A DNA stretch of 64,000 nt, taken from NCBI GenBank assembly GCA_000435275.1, contig FR883890.1, positions 1 through 64,000 of the forward strand, in the 5' to 3' direction. This document shows, one piece after another, positions 18,320 through 27,913 of this stretch (the stretch's first letter is position 1; the number at the start of each line of letters is the position of its first letter). The notes below the pieces were generated by a model, which had not been told where the DNA came from, did no database searches, and was given only the letters and a program-made list of their open reading frames with translations. Source of the DNA: Clostridium sp. CAG:557. Lineage in GTDB: Bacteria; Bacillota; Clostridia; Oscillospirales; Acutalibacteraceae. A program made the translations under genes and the position numbers.

Positions 18320-18335
18320 TTTTTAAGCTTAGTGT

Positions 18336-18659
18336 ATGATAAATGTAAATTTTTTAACTACAGAAAAAGGCCTTTTGGTTGGATTTGATATTTACGGTCA
18401 CGCAGATTACGATGAACACGGGCATGATGTAGTTTGTGCAGCAGTTTCATCAGCGGCGTTTTTGGTCGTGAATACTATTTCTGAAATTATTAAAGTGCCT
18501 GTGGATGCCGGCGTAAATGAGTTTGGCGCGATGCATCTGAAAATTAACGAAAATAACGCAAGTTTATGTAACGATATTTTATCGGGATTAAAGCTTCATT
18601 TAATTAATTTGGAAGAGCAATATCCCGAAAACATTACGGTGAATTATGTGGAGGTGTAG
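18336..18659 (+). CDS. prp: Ribosomal-processing cysteine protease Prp
   Basis: A 107-residue protease that removes the N-terminal extension of L27 in Firmicutes. The catalytic histidine lies in [10 protein letters not shown] and the catalytic cysteine in [12 protein letters not shown]. It sits between rplU and rpmA as in other Firmicutes, and the downstream L27 carries the matching cleavable extension. Confidence 0.95.
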   Translation: MINVNFLTTEKGLLVGFDIYGHADYDEHGHDVVCAAVSSAAFLVVNTISEIIKVPVDAGVNEFGAMHLKINENNASLCNDILSGLKLHLINLEEQYPENITVNYVEV

Positions 18660-18664
18660 CTGAT

Positions 18665-18949
18665 ATGCTTAGAATAGATATTCAATTATTTGCACATAAA
18701 AAAGGTATGGGTTCGACTAAAAATGGTCGTGACTCAGAATCAAAACGTCTTGGTGTAAAACGTGCAGATGGTCAAGTTGTGCGTGCAGGAAATGTCCTTG
18801 TTAAACAAAGGGGAACTCATGTTCATGCAGGCGAAAATGTTGGTCGAGGTTCTGATGATACACTTTTTGCACTTATTGACGGAAAAGTAAAGTTTGAGCG
18901 TTTTGGCCGCGATAGAAAGCGCGTTTGCGTTTATGCGGTTGAACAATAA
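18665..18949 (+). CDS. rpmA: 50S ribosomal protein L27 with Prp-cleavable N-terminus
   Basis: A 94-residue ribosomal protein. The N-terminus [17 protein letters not shown] contains the Prp recognition pattern, with cleavage expected after LFA to expose HKKG, the tail that reaches the peptidyl transferase centre. It is the last gene of the operon, followed at once by a terminator. Confidence 0.98.
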   Translation: MLRIDIQLFAHKKGMGSTKNGRDSESKRLGVKRADGQVVRAGNVLVKQRGTHVHAGENVGRGSDDTLFALIDGKVKFERFGRDRKRVCVYAVEQ

Positions 18950-18987
18950 TTTACTTTTTTACAATAAAAACAGGTAAAATTTGTAAA

Positions 18988-19022
18988 GAACCTTAGGTCA
19001 ACTATACCTAGGGTTCTTTTTT
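18988..19022 (+). terminator. Terminator of the rplU-prp-rpmA operon
   Basis: A 10-bp stem GAACCTTAGG / CCTAGGGTTC (one G-U) followed by TTTTTT. Confidence 0.85.
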
Positions 19023-19077
19023 AGTTTATTTTTAATGCTAATTTAAAAATTTTTAGCAAAAATATAATAGAAAGCAG

Positions 19078-20355
19078 GTGATTTTTATTTTTATAGACGT
19101 TGCAAAAATAAAATTAAAGGCTGGAGATGGTGGAAACGGAGCGGTTTCGTTTCATAGAGAGAAATATGTAGCAGCGGGAGGTCCTGATGGCGGAGATGGT
19201 GGAAAGGGCGGAGATATAATTTTCATCGCGGACAGTAATTTATCTACGCTGGCGGACTTCAGGTATAAAAGAAAATATGTAGCAAAAAATGGAGAAAATG
19301 GTAAAGCGGGACGTTCATCAGGAAAAAGTGCACCTAATCTGGTAATTCATGTGCCGAGAGGGACAATTGTACGAGAGCTGACAACCGAAAAAATAATCGC
19401 GGACATTTCAACTGACGAAGAGGTTGTAATAGCAAGAGGTGGCAAAGGTGGCTTCGGAAATATGCATTTTGCAACGCCGACAAGGCAGGTTCCGAAATTT
19501 GCAAAACCAGGCTTAAAGGGCGATGAATTGGAAGTTCAACTTGAACTGAAACTACTGGCAGATGTAGGTTTAGTTGGTTTTCCTAATGTTGGAAAATCTA
19601 CGCTGATATCCGTCGTAAGTCAGGCAAAACCGGTTATTGCGGATTATCATTTTACAACAATAACACCAGTTTTGGGTGTTGTGAGAATGCACGAAGATTC
19701 ATCATTCGTGATTGCGGATATTCCTGGTTTAATTGAAGGTGCTGGAGAAGGTCTGGGGTTAGGACATCAATTTTTGAGACATGTTGAGCGTTGTAGATTA
19801 TTGGTTCATGTTGTGGATGTTTCTGGAAGCGAGGGTCGCAGCCCGACTAAAGATTTCGAGATAATAAATCGAGAATTAAAGAAATTTAATGAAGATTTGG
19901 CGGAAAAGCCAATGATAGTTGCCGGAAATAAATGCGATTTAGCTACGGATGAGCAAGTGGAAAAATTTAGAAATTACATTGAGGCAAAAGGTTACAAATT
20001 TTTTCCAATAATGGCACCGATAAAACATGGTGTGGACGTATTGATGCAATATATAGAGGCTCAGCTGGCAAAATTGCCACCTATTACTATTTACGAAGTA
20101 GAACAGTTACCAAAAGATTTATTTGAGAAAAATAGCGACGTTATTGATGTGAAAAATCAAGATGGAACCTATTTTGTAACTGGAGATAAAGTTTTACGAT
20201 TGGTTCAGTCAGTTAATTTTGATGATTATGAATCGTTGCAATATTTTCAAAAAATGCTTGGTACGTTAGGAGTTTCGGAAGCGCTGCAAAATGCAGGCAT
20301 AAAAGAAGGCGATACGGTAAATATATACGATTTTGAGTTTGAATTTGTGGAGTAA
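19078..20355 (+). CDS. obgE: GTPase Obg
   Basis: A ribosome-assembly GTPase of about 425 residues: glycine-rich Obg fold (GDGGNGAVSFHREKYV, GGPDGGDGGKGG), G domain (GFPNVGKSTL, DIPGLIEGAGEG, NKCD) and a C-terminal OCT domain. The start is uncertain. The only standard codon available is GTG at 19078, which lies inside the apparent ribosome site AGCAGGTGAT; family alignment and spacing instead suggest ATT at 19087 (giving a start like MFIDVAKI). It heads a run with mrnC and a YitT gene. Confidence 0.95.
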   Translation: MIFIFIDVAKIKLKAGDGGNGAVSFHREKYVAAGGPDGGDGGKGGDIIFIADSNLSTLADFRYKRKYVAKNGENGKAGRSSGKSAPNLVIHVPRGTIVRELTTEKIIADISTDEEVVIARGGKGGFGNMHFATPTRQVPKFAKPGLKGDELEVQLELKLLADVGLVGFPNVGKSTLISVVSQAKPVIADYHFTTITPVLGVVRMHEDSSFVIADIPGLIEGAGEGLGLGHQFLRHVERCRLLVHVVDVSGSEGRSPTKDFEIINRELKKFNEDLAEKPMIVAGNKCDLATDEQVEKFRNYIEAKGYKFFPIMAPIKHGVDVLMQYIEAQLAKLPPITIYEVEQLPKDLFEKNSDVIDVKNQDGTYFVTGDKVLRLVQSVNFDDYESLQYFQKMLGTLGVSEALQNAGIKEGDTVNIYDFEFEFVE

Positions 20356-20373
20356 TCGGCAGGAGGTAAAAAA

Positions 20374-20778
20374 TTGGAACGATTGTATAATACTATTGAT
20401 TGCGATTACAAAACACTAAGTCCATTAACGTTGGCATTTATTGGCGATGCGGTTTATGATTTACTTATTAGAGAACAGCTTGTATGCAAAGCAAATTGCC
20501 CTGTTGGAAAGCTGCATAAAATGAAAGTTAAAAAAGTTTGTTGCAAAGCGCAATCTGAGATTATGAAAAAGTTGATTTCTATGTTAACTAGTGAAGAACT
20601 TAATATTTTTAAAAGAGGCAGAAATGCACATACGCATCACACGCCTAAAAATGCTGACATTGCAGATTATCACGTTGCAACGGGGTTTGAGACGCTTATT
20701 GGATATATTTACTTGAAAGGTGATATTGAAAGGTTACGTGAACTGTTTGAACTAATTGAAAAATGTAATTTGGAGTGA
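20374..20778 (+). CDS. mrnC: Mini-ribonuclease III
   Basis: A 134-residue RNase III catalytic domain without a dsRNA-binding domain, acting in 23S rRNA 3' maturation. Motifs are SPLTLAFIGDAVYDLLIRE (acidic catalytic residues) and TPKNADIADYHVATGFETLIGYIYL. TTG start at 20374 with AGGAGGT upstream. It overlaps or abuts the following YitT-family gene. Confidence 0.93.
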   Translation: MERLYNTIDCDYKTLSPLTLAFIGDAVYDLLIREQLVCKANCPVGKLHKMKVKKVCCKAQSEIMKKLISMLTSEELNIFKRGRNAHTHHTPKNADIADYHVATGFETLIGYIYLKGDIERLRELFELIEKCNLE

Positions 20779-20786
20779 ATTCAATC

Positions 20787-21761
20787 ATGTCTACATTAAA
20801 AAAATCAAGTTTTTGGCAATGGCTGCAGGATATTACTATAATTTTGCTAGGCTGCTTTATTTATGCGATATCAATAAACTGCTTTACAGACCCAAATAAT
20901 ATTTCTCCAGGTGGGGTTATCGGAATTGGCCAGTTAGTTGGAGATCTAACAGGTTTTCCTAAAGGCATGTTCTGCTTAATTATAAATATTCCAATATTTT
21001 TATGGGCATTTATAGAGTTAAATTGGCGTGGGTTAATAAAAAATTTATTTGCGACGGTAGCATTGAATATTTTAGCAGACTTAACGGTACCAATTTTGCC
21101 AGCGTATACTGGGGACATGATGATAGCATCAATACTGGCAGGAATTACCGGTGGTTTTGGACTAGGCTTGATATTTATGCGAGGAGCTGCAACGGGTGGG
21201 ACAGACCTTTTGGCCACGCTGACAAAAATACATATTCCGCACATTCCGGTTGGAAAAATTTTGCTGTGCATAGACGGTGCAGTCGTAGGAGTTTCTGCGG
21301 TAGTCTACAGTATTGGAAACAGTGACCCGTTTGCTATAATCAATGGAGCAACTTATGCAGCAATATTAATATTTATAATGTCAAAAATTATAGATACAAT
21401 GATGTACGGAAGTAGTGCAGGCAATGGCAGAATAATGTTTATTGTGTCGAATAAAAGTAAAAAAATTTCTGAACGCATAATGAATGAAGTAAAAAGAGGC
21501 GTTACTGCATTAAAGTCCAGAGGTGCATATACGTCTCAAGAAAATGAAGTTTTGCTCAGCGCAGTGAGAAAACAAGAAGTACATAAAATTTACGATATAA
21601 TAAAAGAAGAAGATAAAAATGCATTTGTTATGATTGGAGAAGCTGGAGAAATAACTGGACTAGGCTTCAAAGAGTTTGACAAGGAACTGGAGCGCTCAGA
21701 ATTTTTCAAGAAAATTTCAAATAAAAAAATGGAAAATGAAGAGATCTTAGAAAACTTATAA
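20787..21761 (+). CDS. YitT family membrane protein
   Basis: A 324-residue protein with five to six N-terminal membrane helices (DUF161 repeats: ISINCFTDPNNISPGGVIGIG, RGAATGGTDLLATL) and a C-terminal cytoplasmic DUF2179 domain (GRIMFIVSNKSKKISERIM, RGVTALKSRGAYT). The function of the family is not established. I chose the ATG at 20787 because GGAGTGA lies about 9 nt upstream; a GTG at 20775 overlapping the mrnC stop is possible. Confidence 0.88.
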   Translation: MSTLKKSSFWQWLQDITIILLGCFIYAISINCFTDPNNISPGGVIGIGQLVGDLTGFPKGMFCLIINIPIFLWAFIELNWRGLIKNLFATVALNILADLTVPILPAYTGDMMIASILAGITGGFGLGLIFMRGAATGGTDLLATLTKIHIPHIPVGKILLCIDGAVVGVSAVVYSIGNSDPFAIINGATYAAILIFIMSKIIDTMMYGSSAGNGRIMFIVSNKSKKISERIMNEVKRGVTALKSRGAYTSQENEVLLSAVRKQEVHKIYDIIKEEDKNAFVMIGEAGEITGLGFKEFDKELERSEFFKKISNKKMENEEILENL

Positions 21762-21767
21762 AAAAGA

Positions 21768-21800
21768 AACAACATTCCACGCTTTTGGAATGTTGTTTTT
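21768..21800 (+). terminator. Terminator after the obg-mrnC-yitT run
   Basis: A 12-bp perfect stem AACAACATTCCA / TGGAATGTTGTT followed by T residues. Confidence 0.88.
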
Positions 21801-21863
21801 AAAAATTATCTTATTTTAATAACTTTTTCATACTAATCTAAACATAATTTCATTGGGGATACA

Positions 21864-21959
21864 CTAGCAATTTTCGTTGCTGTTTTTATTTTTTTTATTG
21901 TCATTTTTATTATTGTTGTTGTTATTTTTGTTTTGATTGTTTTGATTGTTTTGTGACAT
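21864..21959 (-). CDS. Asparagine-rich microprotein (31 residues)
   Basis: An ORF too short for usual gene finding. It starts with ATG (21959-21957) 5 nt after a strong GGGGGGTGA ribosome site and ends at a TAG (21866-21864). The 31-residue product is almost entirely Asn, Lys and Gln with single Asp and Glu residues and a C-terminal Cys, so it would be hydrophilic and disordered. The asparagines use both AAT and AAC, so it is not a simple homopolymer run. I do not recognise a family. It lies in the 357-nt gap between the yitT terminator and rsmF, where I see nothing else. Confidence 0.4.
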   Translation of the reverse strand: MSQNNQNNQNKNNNNNNKNDNKKNKNSNENC

Positions 21960-22118
21960 TAAATTCACCCCCCATGTCAATGGTAAACATTGAGAAATTT
22001 AAAATTTATACTTTACGGCGTTAAATCATGTTTTATATTCAGTGATTTTTTTGCCGCAATAGTATTGTTGACGAAAAATTAAAGAATATTCTAAAAATTT
22101 AAGGAGTTTTTTTATAGC

Positions 22119-23489
22119 ATGAATTTGCCCACAGATTATAAAAAAGAAATTGAAAAAATTTTAAGAAATGAAGAAGAGTACAAAAAATTTATAGAATCTT
22201 ATAATAAACCAAGTTTTAAAGGAATTAGGATAAATACACTAAAGGTAAGTGAAGATCGTTTTAAAGAAATTTTTAAATTTAAGATAAAAAAATCAAATTT
22301 TGCAAAAAATAGTTACTATTTAGAAGAAAATATTGATTCTATTGGCAATTTACCACTTCATCATGCAGGAGCTTTTTATGTCCAGGAGCCGTCGGCATCT
22401 TCAGCTGTTACAGTGCTGAGTCCAGTTCCTGGAGACAAAGTCTTAGACTTGTGTGCAGCACCAGGAGGAAAATCTACACAGATAGCCTCATGCTTAAATG
22501 GCAAGGGATTATTGTGGTCGAATGAAATAGTCAAAAATAGAGCGAAGGTTTTGCTTTCTAATATGGAACGTATGGGTGTAAAAAATGCCGTAATTTCATC
22601 GTGCCACCCGGAAACTTTGTGTAAAAGACTGACCGGATTTTTTGATAAAGTTCTTGTGGATGCACCATGTTCTGGAGAGGGAATGTTCAGAAAAAATCCA
22701 TATGCAATGAAAGAATGGTCGCAAGAACACGTTAAAATGTGCGCAAAAAGGCAGTTATCAATATTAAATACAGCCACTAAAGCCTTAAAAGATGGCGGAA
22801 TAATGGTATATTCAACGTGCACATTTTCGCTGGAAGAGAACGAGCAAACGGTCTATAATTTTTTAAAAGAAAATCCTGATTTCGCATTAGAAAATATAGA
22901 TTGTGACTTTGGAAGAGCTGCTCAACAGCTGATTTTGGATGAAAACTTAGTAGATACAAGCAGAGCAAGAAGAATTTTTCCTCAAGATGGTGGGGAAGGC
23001 CATTTTGTTGCAAAGTTTAAGAAAAAAAGCGCGAATTCAAAAAAAGTTAAAGATTTTAATTATAAAAAAGCTAAGGCTGCAGAAAATAAAATTGGTTATG
23101 ATTATTTTTCAACTCTTTTTAAGTGTGAAGCTTATGGCAAAATAGAGAAAATTTCTAATAACTTTATTATTTTGCCTGAGGGGTTGCCAGATATTTCTGG
23201 GCTGAACGTTTTAAGAGCGGGAGTACTACTTGCAACAAATAAAGGTTCGATATTAGAGCCGGCTCATGCAGCATTCATGGCAGCAAAAGCTGAAGAATTG
23301 CGGACTAAAATTGACTTTTCTTGTGATTCTAAAGAAATTTTGGCTTATTTGAAAGGTGAGGAAATTTCGGTACCAGAAGATATGTGTGGATATGTAGGCG
23401 TCTGCGTAGACGGAATTGTGGCAGGCTATGCTAAAGCTATAAATGGGCGCCTTAAAAATAAATATCCAAAAGGGTTGAGAATCTTTTAA
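22119..23489 (+). CDS. rsmF: RsmF-type 16S rRNA (cytosine-C5) methyltransferase
   Basis: A 456-residue SAM-dependent m5C methyltransferase of the NOL1/NOP2/Sun family. The SAM site is VLDLCAAPGGKSTQ. The two catalytic-type cysteines are in DAPCSGEGMFRK and YSTCTFS. The C-terminal part (from about residue 290) matches the RsmF-specific extension with a PUA-like end. It modifies rRNA, or possibly tRNA, in the cytoplasm. ATG start at 22119 with AAGGAG. It stands alone. Confidence 0.92.
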   Translation: MNLPTDYKKEIEKILRNEEEYKKFIESYNKPSFKGIRINTLKVSEDRFKEIFKFKIKKSNFAKNSYYLEENIDSIGNLPLHHAGAFYVQEPSASSAVTVLSPVPGDKVLDLCAAPGGKSTQIASCLNGKGLLWSNEIVKNRAKVLLSNMERMGVKNAVISSCHPETLCKRLTGFFDKVLVDAPCSGEGMFRKNPYAMKEWSQEHVKMCAKRQLSILNTATKALKDGGIMVYSTCTFSLEENEQTVYNFLKENPDFALENIDCDFGRAAQQLILDENLVDTSRARRIFPQDGGEGHFVAKFKKKSANSKKVKDFNYKKAKAAENKIGYDYFSTLFKCEAYGKIEKISNNFIILPEGLPDISGLNVLRAGVLLATNKGSILEPAHAAFMAAKAEELRTKIDFSCDSKEILAYLKGEEISVPEDMCGYVGVCVDGIVAGYAKAINGRLKNKYPKGLRIF

Positions 23490-23501
23490 TGTGCTCAAGA
23501 T

Positions 23502-23530
23502 TTGCATAAAATGTTTGTGAATGTTATAAT
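23502..23530 (+). promoter_or_regulatory. Promoter before the phospholipase-C-like gene
   Basis: TTGCAT (23502-23507), a 17-nt spacer and consensus TATAAT (23525-23530), 33 nt before the chosen start codon. Confidence 0.6.
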
Positions 23531-23563
23531 TTTGACGCGAAAAATTTTTTAGAGGTGAAAAAA

Positions 23564-24427
23564 ATGCCAGCAGCAATAACTCATTATTTGCAAGTGGAAC
23601 GGGTGGTAAATGGACTAAAAAAGTTACATCCGGGATTTGAATATAATAAAAATGCTATTTTATGGGGGGCACAAGGGCCTGACTTTATATTGTCCCATAG
23701 GTGCTTGCCGGGACAGTCGGGTGAAAGCATAAAAAAATATGGGGCATATTTGCAGGATGAAGATATTAATAATTTATGGGAGCAAATTTTTGATGCGCTT
23801 AACAAAGAGATTTTTACTAAGATGGAAAAGTCTTATCTTATAGGATTTTTTTGCCACAGCATTTTAGACAGGCTTGCGCTTCCATTTATTAATTTTAGCG
23901 CACAAAGTCTTGCAAATTTAAATAAAAAGTGCCCGCTAAAAGTTTGCAGAAACAATGTAAAATCAACACTGGATGTGATAATTTTAAGATACGAAAAGCA
24001 GCAGCTACCGACGGAAATTCGGCTAAAAAATTTATTGCCTAAAGACGAAAAAGTGCAAAATTTTATAATCGAGCTTTTTTGTAAGCTTTTAAATGAAAAT
24101 TACGATGCGAATGTTACTGAAGAAGACATTTTTGAGGCTATGTGTGATTTTAGAAAGTTTTTTGGCCTTATGACGGACAGGACCGGTATCAAAAAGGCAT
24201 TTGTTAAAAAAGTCGAAAAATGGCAAGGTAAAGATGAGTATATGTCTAGTTTTATAAGAGATTTGACGGAGGACGACAGCTATGATTATTCAAATTTGAC
24301 ACACAGTATTTGGAATTGGCCAATGAACGCTGAAGAAAATCGTACGGATAGCTTCTTTGATATTTATGAACAGTCTATAATTGATTCAATAACTTTTGCA
24401 GATAAATTTATTTTGAATGTCAAATAA
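23564..24427 (+). CDS. Zinc-dependent phospholipase C-like protein
   Basis: A 287-residue protein resembling the Zn_dep_PLPC (PF00882) group. It has an N-terminal ITHYL, the typical LWGAQGPDFILSH and the FFCHSILDRL histidine/aspartate motif. There is no signal peptide, so it is probably cytoplasmic and its substrate need not be a phospholipid. ATG at 23564 with AGAGGTG upstream is preferred over an in-frame GTG at 23555. It stands alone with its own promoter. Confidence 0.7.
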   Translation: MPAAITHYLQVERVVNGLKKLHPGFEYNKNAILWGAQGPDFILSHRCLPGQSGESIKKYGAYLQDEDINNLWEQIFDALNKEIFTKMEKSYLIGFFCHSILDRLALPFINFSAQSLANLNKKCPLKVCRNNVKSTLDVIILRYEKQQLPTEIRLKNLLPKDEKVQNFIIELFCKLLNENYDANVTEEDIFEAMCDFRKFFGLMTDRTGIKKAFVKKVEKWQGKDEYMSSFIRDLTEDDSYDYSNLTHSIWNWPMNAEENRTDSFFDIYEQSIIDSITFADKFILNVK

Positions 24428-24439
24428 ACGCTCTTTTTA

Positions 24440-24468
24440 TTGAAAAAGAGGTGTATTTTTGATATACT
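24440..24468 (+). promoter_or_regulatory. Promoter of the polysaccharide operon
   Basis: TTGAAA (24440-24445), a 17-nt spacer and TATACT (24463-24468), 45 nt before the sugar transferase start. The -35 lies in a CTCTTTTT/AAAAAGAG stem that could terminate the preceding gene. Confidence 0.5.
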
Positions 24469-24512
24469 AAGTAAGGAATGTTAAATACAAAAATAAAAAT
24501 GAGGTTATAATT

Positions 24513-25199
24513 TTGGTTTTGCGCAAGTGGGATAAAATCCCAGAGGCTTTGAAAAACAAGAGCACACGGCATTATTATGAAATTTTAAGTAAAAAAAAAT
24601 TTGATATTTTACTAAAAAGATTATTTGATTTCATCATTGCAGGAATTTTACTAATTTTATTATTGCCGGTTTTAATAATCATCGCAATTTTAGTAAAATT
24701 TACATCTAAGGGACCGATTTTGTATAAGCAGGAGCGTATTACTACTTATGGGAAGGCATTTAAGATTTTTAAATTTAGAACAATGATTGAAAATGCTGAT
24801 AAAATTGGTTCTTTAGTAACAATGGATAATGATGGAAGAGTTACAAAATTGGGGCGATTTTTGCGCAAAGTTAGATTGGATGAGCTTCCACAGTTATTCA
24901 ATATTTTGTTTGGTCAGATGAGCTTTGTTGGGACTAGACCTGAAGTGCAAAAATATGTGAATTGCTATTCAGAAGAGATGCTTGCAACGCTGTTTATGCC
25001 TGCGGGAGTTACGTCTTTGGCTAGCATTAGCTTTAAAGACGAGGAAAAATATTTAAACAGCGACGAAAGTGTCGAAGATGTGTACATAAATAAGATTTTG
25101 CCAGATAAAATGAAGTATAATCTTGAATACATTGAGAATTTTAATATTTTTTATGATATGAAATTGATGTTTAAAACAGTTTTAGCTGTGCTTAACTGA
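24513..25199 (+). CDS. Undecaprenyl-phosphate sugar phosphotransferase
   Basis: A 228-residue bacterial sugar transferase (PF02397) that would load the first sugar-1-phosphate of a surface polysaccharide or glycan on undecaprenyl phosphate. One membrane helix lies at about residues 37-60. The catalytic region is visible as KFTSKGPILYKQERI, FKIFKFRTM, RKVRLDELPQL and SFVGTRPEV. TTG start at 24513. It is followed by a DegT aminotransferase, as in pathways that use an amino-sugar such as diNAcBac. Confidence 0.92.
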   Translation: MVLRKWDKIPEALKNKSTRHYYEILSKKKFDILLKRLFDFIIAGILLILLLPVLIIIAILVKFTSKGPILYKQERITTYGKAFKIFKFRTMIENADKIGSLVTMDNDGRVTKLGRFLRKVRLDELPQLFNILFGQMSFVGTRPEVQKYVNCYSEEMLATLFMPAGVTSLASISFKDEEKYLNSDESVEDVYINKILPDKMKYNLEYIENFNIFYDMKLMFKTVLAVLN

Positions 25200-25228
25200 A
25201 TTTACAATGAGGAAATGATGAGTATTTT

Positions 25229-26437
25229 ATGAAATTTATAAAATTTTCTCCGCCGGACATTACAGAGCGGGAGATAAGCGAAGTTGCGGATGCATTACGC
25301 TCAGGCTGGATAACTACTGGTCCGAAAACAAAAACTTTTGAAGCTAAAATTGCAGAATACTGCCAGACTAACAAAGCTGTGTGTCTAAATTCTGCTACGG
25401 CTTGCATGGAGTTAATCCTTAGAGTTTTGGGCATTGGCCCTGGTGATGAAGTTATTACAAGTGCATATACATATACGGCGTCGGCAAGTGTGATTTGTCA
25501 TGTTGGCGCTACACCTGTACTGATTGACACTGCTAAGGATTCTTTCGAAATGGATTACGAATTACTGGAAAATGCGATAACTTCAAAAACAAAAGCGATA
25601 ATTCCGGTAGATTTAGCTGGTAAAATGTGCGATTATGATAGAATTTTTGAAATTGTTGAGCGGAAAAAGGCTTTATTTAACGCAAGTAATGAAATTCAAA
25701 AGGCGTTTAATAGAGTTGCGGTTGTGGCAGATGCTGCACATGCTTTTGGTGCAAGATATAATGGAAAAATTTGTGGTTCTGTTGCGGACTTTACCAGCTT
25801 TTCGTTTCACGCAGTAAAAAACTTAACTACGGCTGAGGGTGGCGCTCTTACTTGGAAACCTTGTGTGGGACTGAATGATGAGGATTTGTATAAACAATTT
25901 ATGCTCTGGTCTCTTCATGGGCAATCAAAAGATGCTTTAGCAAAAACGAGTTTAGGTAGTTGGGAGTATGATATACTTTACCCTGGCTATAAATGTAACA
26001 TGACTGATTTGATGGCGGCTATTGGATTAGTTCAGCTTGATAGATATAATTCTATTTTGGAAAAAAGAAGGCAGATAATAAACAGTTATGATGAAGCTTT
26101 AAAAGGATTACCTGTTACGGTGCTGAAGCATTTTGATAAAGATAATAAATCAAGTGGACATTTATATTTGGTGAGGTTAAATGACCAGGATGAAAAAAAT
26201 AGAAATAAATTGATAGAATTAATGGCGCAAAAAGGTGTTGCGACTAATGTACATTATAAGCCTTTGCCAATGCTGACTGCATACAAAAATTTAGGATTTG
26301 ATATTAAAGATTTTAGAAATGCTTATGATATTTACAAAAATGAGATAACGCTACCTTTGCATACGTTGCTAACTGATGAAGATGTAAATTATGTAATAAG
26401 TTCGTTTAAAGATTGTTTAAAAGCGATATCGGACTAA
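25229..26437 (+). CDS. DegT/DnrJ/EryC1-family sugar aminotransferase
   Basis: A 402-residue PLP enzyme that aminates a nucleotide-linked keto-sugar. The family start KFSPPDITEREISEV, the cofactor region NSATACMEL, the aspartate VADAAHAFGA and the Schiff-base lysine in SFHAVKNLTTAEGG are all present. In the operon with a sugar transferase and an O-antigen-ligase-like protein, and with a CapD-like 4,6-dehydratase at 61.3 kb, it would supply an amino-sugar for a surface glycan. Confidence 0.92.
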   Translation: MKFIKFSPPDITEREISEVADALRSGWITTGPKTKTFEAKIAEYCQTNKAVCLNSATACMELILRVLGIGPGDEVITSAYTYTASASVICHVGATPVLIDTAKDSFEMDYELLENAITSKTKAIIPVDLAGKMCDYDRIFEIVERKKALFNASNEIQKAFNRVAVVADAAHAFGARYNGKICGSVADFTSFSFHAVKNLTTAEGGALTWKPCVGLNDEDLYKQFMLWSLHGQSKDALAKTSLGSWEYDILYPGYKCNMTDLMAAIGLVQLDRYNSILEKRRQIINSYDEALKGLPVTVLKHFDKDNKSSGHLYLVRLNDQDEKNRNKLIELMAQKGVATNVHYKPLPMLTAYKNLGFDIKDFRNAYDIYKNEITLPLHTLLTDEDVNYVISSFKDCLKAISD

Positions 26438-26472
26438 GCTTTAAACTGGACGTATAAGGGGTTGAAATTGAT

Positions 26473-27909
26473 TTGATAAAATCAATAAAGAAAGTTTGTT
26501 CCGAGAATTTTTTTAATGAATCAGCTTTTAGAATAGTATATTTTATAAGTTTATTTTTTAGTGGAGTCGTTTTTTTTGACATAATATCAGTAATTTTAGA
26601 TGTAGTGATATTTATTTGGGCATTTTTTATTTTGAAAAATCGGCTGAAAAACAAAACTTTAAACATAAAATATTCAAGAATTATTTTTTTATTTCTCATG
26701 TTTGCGATAATCACGGCGTGTATAAATATTAGCATGGGATTTCCAATTAATTTTTTTGCCGGACTAGCCATTATTTATCATATAGCGGTGTGCTTTTTTA
26801 TATTTTATGGAGCATATGGTGGAACGAAATTTTCAGATATAAAAAATGAAATAATTTTATTATGTAAAATTTTATTAACGATATCAACATCGTTGGTGAT
26901 TTTGGGTTTTATTGTACTTTTGTTTGGCGATTCTTTTTCATTTGAGTGGACGTTTCCGATAATAGACAATTACGAACACTACGAAAGAATTATTGGAATC
27001 GTAAAAAGTACAGGTTCAGTTAGATTTACTGGAGTTTTTATTAATCCCAATATTTTGGCATTTAGTTCAGTCGTTTCAATAATTTTTTGTCACATACTTT
27101 ATAGAACAAATCAATTTTTTAATATAGAAAAAAAATGGACAAAAATTTTATTCATAACTTTAATAGTATCAACGCACTTTTCTGCCTTAATTTTGAGTGA
27201 TTCAATAGCGTCATTTTTATTTTTAGTTGGATATACGGTTTTATGGCTGTTTTATAAAATGATTTTAGAAAATAAAATATCATCAATGAAAACAATTTTA
27301 AAGCATGGAATGATATTTTTTATAGGTTGCTTACTGCTTATTTTTGGGCTTTTTACTTTGAGAGCTTGTTTTCAAAGTAGCGCATCAAATGCCCTTGACG
27401 AATTGTATTCGATAATTATGAATAATAATTCTGCCGAATATATTGACGATATACGTTTTGGTAGACCAAACCACGATATTCGTAATGGAAGTGGAAGAAG
27501 ATTACTTTTAAAGCAGGCGGCATTTATTTTTTCGAAGCATCCATTGTTTGGTATTGGTAGCACGAATATTGTTGATTATGGAAAGATATATTTCGAATCT
27601 GGTATAGCGTTCTCTAATTTTCATAATGGGTATGTTTCCATATTAGTGTGCAATGGCATAATTGGATTTGCTTTGTTTATGATGTTTTTGTTGCTGATTT
27701 TAATTAATGTGATTAAATTTTTTTTAGAAAATTGCTCCAATTTGAAAGATACCGTTTTTGTAAATCTTTTTATAAGTTTTTTGTCGTATTTAATTTTTGC
27801 TTTGTTCGAAAAAACTTTACTTTCTGAGATTAATTTTATGGGGATATTTTTCTGGATAATTCTAGGCTACATTATGTCGTTTTTTATGGAATATCAAAAG
27901 GAAAATTAA
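26473..27909 (+). CDS. O-antigen ligase/polymerase-like membrane protein
   Basis: A 478-residue polytopic protein (about ten to twelve membrane helices) of the Wzy_C/O-antigen ligase type. The large extracellular loop holds the typical pattern GRRLLLKQAAFIFSKHPLFGIG with a following HNGYVSILVCNG, the conserved histidine region of these enzymes. It probably polymerises or ligates a surface glycan. TTG start at 26473. It is the last gene of the operon, ending in a strong terminator. Confidence 0.82.
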   Translation: MIKSIKKVCSENFFNESAFRIVYFISLFFSGVVFFDIISVILDVVIFIWAFFILKNRLKNKTLNIKYSRIIFLFLMFAIITACINISMGFPINFFAGLAIIYHIAVCFFIFYGAYGGTKFSDIKNEIILLCKILLTISTSLVILGFIVLLFGDSFSFEWTFPIIDNYEHYERIIGIVKSTGSVRFTGVFINPNILAFSSVVSIIFCHILYRTNQFFNIEKKWTKILFITLIVSTHFSALILSDSIASFLFLVGYTVLWLFYKMILENKISSMKTILKHGMIFFIGCLLLIFGLFTLRACFQSSASNALDELYSIIMNNNSAEYIDDIRFGRPNHDIRNGSGRRLLLKQAAFIFSKHPLFGIGSTNIVDYGKIYFESGIAFSNFHNGYVSILVCNGIIGFALFMMFLLLILINVIKFFLENCSNLKDTVFVNLFISFLSYLIFALFEKTLLSEINFMGIFFWIILGYIMSFFMEYQKEN

Positions 27910-27913
27910 AATA

